Notes under the pieces: generated by a model | The model's database searches: none | Seen by the model: only the letters and a program-made list of their open reading frames with translations | What the model was told of the DNA's origin: nothing | Position numbers and translations under genes: made by a program | From: Deltaproteobacteria bacterium | Lineage (GTDB): Bacteria; Desulfobacterota; Desulfarculia; Adiutricales; Adiutricaceae | Assembly (NCBI GenBank): GCA_031277995.1 | Contig: JAITLH010000061.1 | Span: forward strand, 1 to 8,153 | Direction: 5' to 3' | Length of the DNA: 8,153 nucleotides | Shown here: piece by piece, positions 6,511 through 8,153 of the stretch | Numbering within the stretch: position 1 is the first letter of the stretch | Layout: each line of letters starts with the position of its first letter

Positions 6511-8153
6511 ATGTCAAACGGCACTCCCAATGAACCCAAACATGACCAACCAGAAGTAAACGGCCTTACGGCCGAACAGGTCCTGGAAAGTAGACGTAAG
6601 CACGGGGCCAACATACTAACCCCTCCGCCCAGGGATCCTTGGTGGAAGCTTTATTTGGAGAAGTTTGAAGATCCCATAATCCGGGTCCTGTTGGTGGCCG
6701 CCGTCATCGCCATCGTGGCCGGCTTGATCGATGGCCATTTCGTTGAAGGCATAGGTATCATCATTGCCGTTTTCTTGGCCACCACCTTGGGTTTCATTAA
6801 CGAATATAAGGCCGGGCAAGAATTCGATATTTTAAACAAGGTCTCTGACGACGAACCCATAAAAGTCATACGCGACGGGGCCTATAGATCCGTTCCCAAA
6901 AAAGATCTGGTCGTTGACGACGTGGTTTCCTTGGAGCAAGGCGAGGAGATACCCGCCGACGCCGACGTGATAAAGGCCGTGGCTTTTCAAGTAAACGAAG
7001 CCTCGCTTACCGGGGAATCACTCCCGGTCACCAAAAAGCCCAAGTCCGACGCGGCCCCCGAATCCACGACCCTGGCTTACCCTAGGCATCAAGTTTTGCG
7101 AGGCACCTTCGTCTCCGACGGGCGGGCTTTGGTCAAGGTCACGACCATTGGCGACAAATCCGAGATAGGTAAGACGGCCCGGGCGGCCGCCGAGGAAACC
7201 GAGACCGTCACCCCCCTAAATAGGCAGCTGGCGCGGTTGGGCCAGTTGATTGGCGTTTTTGGATTTGCCATCGCGTTTTTGATCTTTTCGGCCTTAACCA
7301 TCCGCTCCATCGTCGCCGGCGATTTGGGTGACGCTTTCGTTTCCCCTCACGTTTCGGTTTCCGAAAGCCCCACCAACGACGATTGGGAGGAAGTCAGAAA
7401 TCACGTGGAAATCACCCAAACCCGAAGCATCGAAAAAAACGATTTAAAATATACCAAGGTGGAAGGTAAATTCAAATTCAATATCCCCTTGAGCGCCGGC
7501 CAGATCTATTTTTTGATCGTTCTTTTCTTGGCCCTGGCCGTGGCTTTGGTGCGAATCTGGGTTCCGGTGGTCTTTGACGCAGTTGAGCTCACGGGGAGAA
7601 AACGGCCGGAAAACGCCTTTATCGACGCCGATGGCTTTAAGCCTTGGCTGCAATCCATTTTGGCCGGGGTAATCTTGATTGTGGTCGCCCTTGGGGCCGG
7701 ATTGGGTTTGGGCCTTTTGCATGGGGGCCCATCCACTTGGCTGCCCTTGTCGGCGGTGTCGTCTTTGGTCAGGTTTTTTATGGTGGCCGTGACCATCATA
7801 GTAGTTGCCGTGCCCGAGGGCCTGCCGATGAGCGTCACCTTATCCTTGGCTTACTCCATGCGCAAGATGACGGCGGCCAATAATCTGGTAAGGCGCATGC
7901 ACGCTTGCGAGACCATAGGCGCCGCCACGGTCATATGTTCGGACAAAACCGGAACTTTGACCATGAATCAAATGAAGGTGTCTTCATTCGTGTATTCGAC
8001 GCTTTCAAAAGACCAGATGCCTGAGGGACTGGAAAAAGATTTTCTGGCCGAAGCCTTGTCCTCCAATTCCACGGCCAATCTCATGCCCGACGATTTTGGA
8101 AAATTAACCAAACCCCTGGGAAATCCCACGGAATCGGCGCTTTTGATGTGGGT
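6511..8153 (+). CDS. PMCA-type (IIB) P-type Ca2+-transporting ATPase, 3' end cut by window
   Basis: Predicted membrane Ca2+ pump driven by ATP hydrolysis; 547 complete codons are visible. The ATG at 6511 follows GAGG (6498-6501) by 9 bp. Order of parts: a short N-terminal cation-ATPase domain; M1 (about 57-73) and M2 (about 79-97); actuator domain with LTGES (T167-S170); M3 (about 246-269); an unusual segment of about 150 residues; M4 with VAVPEGLPMSVTLSLAYSM (PEGLP at 435-439); the phosphorylation site CSDKTGTLT with D478; and NPTESALLMW of the nucleotide-binding domain at the right edge. PEGLP followed by a VTLSLAYSM-like run is typical of PMCA-type pumps. The M3-M4 segment holds two extra hydrophobic stretches (about 331-355 and 382-403). 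Ca2+ is the family expectation; another cation is possible because M5-M6 are outside the window. It is set 835 bp from the TerY cluster and probably has its own promoter. Confidence 0.93.
   Translation, partial: MSNGTPNEPKHDQPEVNGLTAEQVLESRRKHGANILTPPPRDPWWKLYLEKFEDPIIRVLLVAAVIAIVAGLIDGHFVEGIGIIIAVFLATTLGFINEYKAGQEFDILNKVSDDEPIKVIRDGAYRSVPKKDLVVDDVVSLEQGEEIPADADVIKAVAFQVNEASLTGESLPVTKKPKSDAAPESTTLAYPRHQVLRGTFVSDGRALVKVTTIGDKSEIGKTARAAAEETETVTPLNRQLARLGQLIGVFGFAIAFLIFSALTIRSIVAGDLGDAFVSPHVSVSESPTNDDWEEVRNHVEITQTRSIEKNDLKYTKVEGKFKFNIPLSAGQIYFLIVLFLALAVALVRIWVPVVFDAVELTGRKRPENAFIDADGFKPWLQSILAGVILIVVALGAGLGLGLLHGGPSTWLPLSAVSSLVRFFMVAVTIIVVAVPEGLPMSVTLSLAYSMRKMTAANNLVRRMHACETIGAATVICSDKTGTLTMNQMKVSSFVYSTLSKDQMPEGLEKDFLAEALSSNSTANLMPDDFGKLTKPLGNPTESALLMW

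Overview
The window reads as bacterial DNA: tightly packed genes with Shine-Dalgarno sites, short AT-rich spacers and GC-leaning codon use in most genes. No rRNA, tRNA or other taxonomic marker is present, so I do not assign a phylum. A two-TerY phospho-signalling operon and a PMCA-type Ca2+ pump are compatible with many Gram-negative lineages.

Region 1 (about 1-5675, all + strand) is a four-gene cluster: a PPM/PP2C-type Ser/Thr phosphatase with a long 14-residue tandem-repeat N-terminus (its true start lies left of the window); a protein kinase-like protein with a zinc ribbon and a beta-rich C-terminal domain; and two paralogous TerY-like proteins, each a von Willebrand factor A (vWA) domain with a complete metal-binding MIDAS motif plus a C-terminal Cys-rich metal-binding domain. 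This gene set matches the TerY-P triad (TerY-type vWA + PP2C + kinase) known from comparative genomics of tellurite-resistance (Ter) stress systems, with E. coli yegI/yegK/yegL as a chromosomal relative. Here the vWA component is duplicated. The first three genes are 23-25 bp apart and look like one transcript. The second TerY gene follows a 76-bp AT-rich gap that may carry an internal promoter. The inferred logic is reversible phosphorylation: the kinase adds phosphate, the PP2C enzyme removes it, and the vWA/zinc proteins act as metal-dependent adaptors or targets.

Region 2 (5676-6510) is an 835-bp stretch in which I see no convincing gene. It holds an AT-rich block, several GC-rich hairpins, a terminator-like hairpin at 6133-6156, and three tandem 39-bp units, each built around an inverted repeat, bracketed by a 12-bp direct repeat.

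Region 3 (6511 to the right edge) is the start of a P-type Ca2+ ATPase of the PMCA (IIB) class, cut by the window. It has the TGES, PEGLP and DKTGT motifs. Between M3 and M4, where the family usually has a short loop, it carries about 150 residues with two extra hydrophobic segments. The long gap and its own ribosome-binding site suggest it is transcribed separately from the TerY-P cluster.
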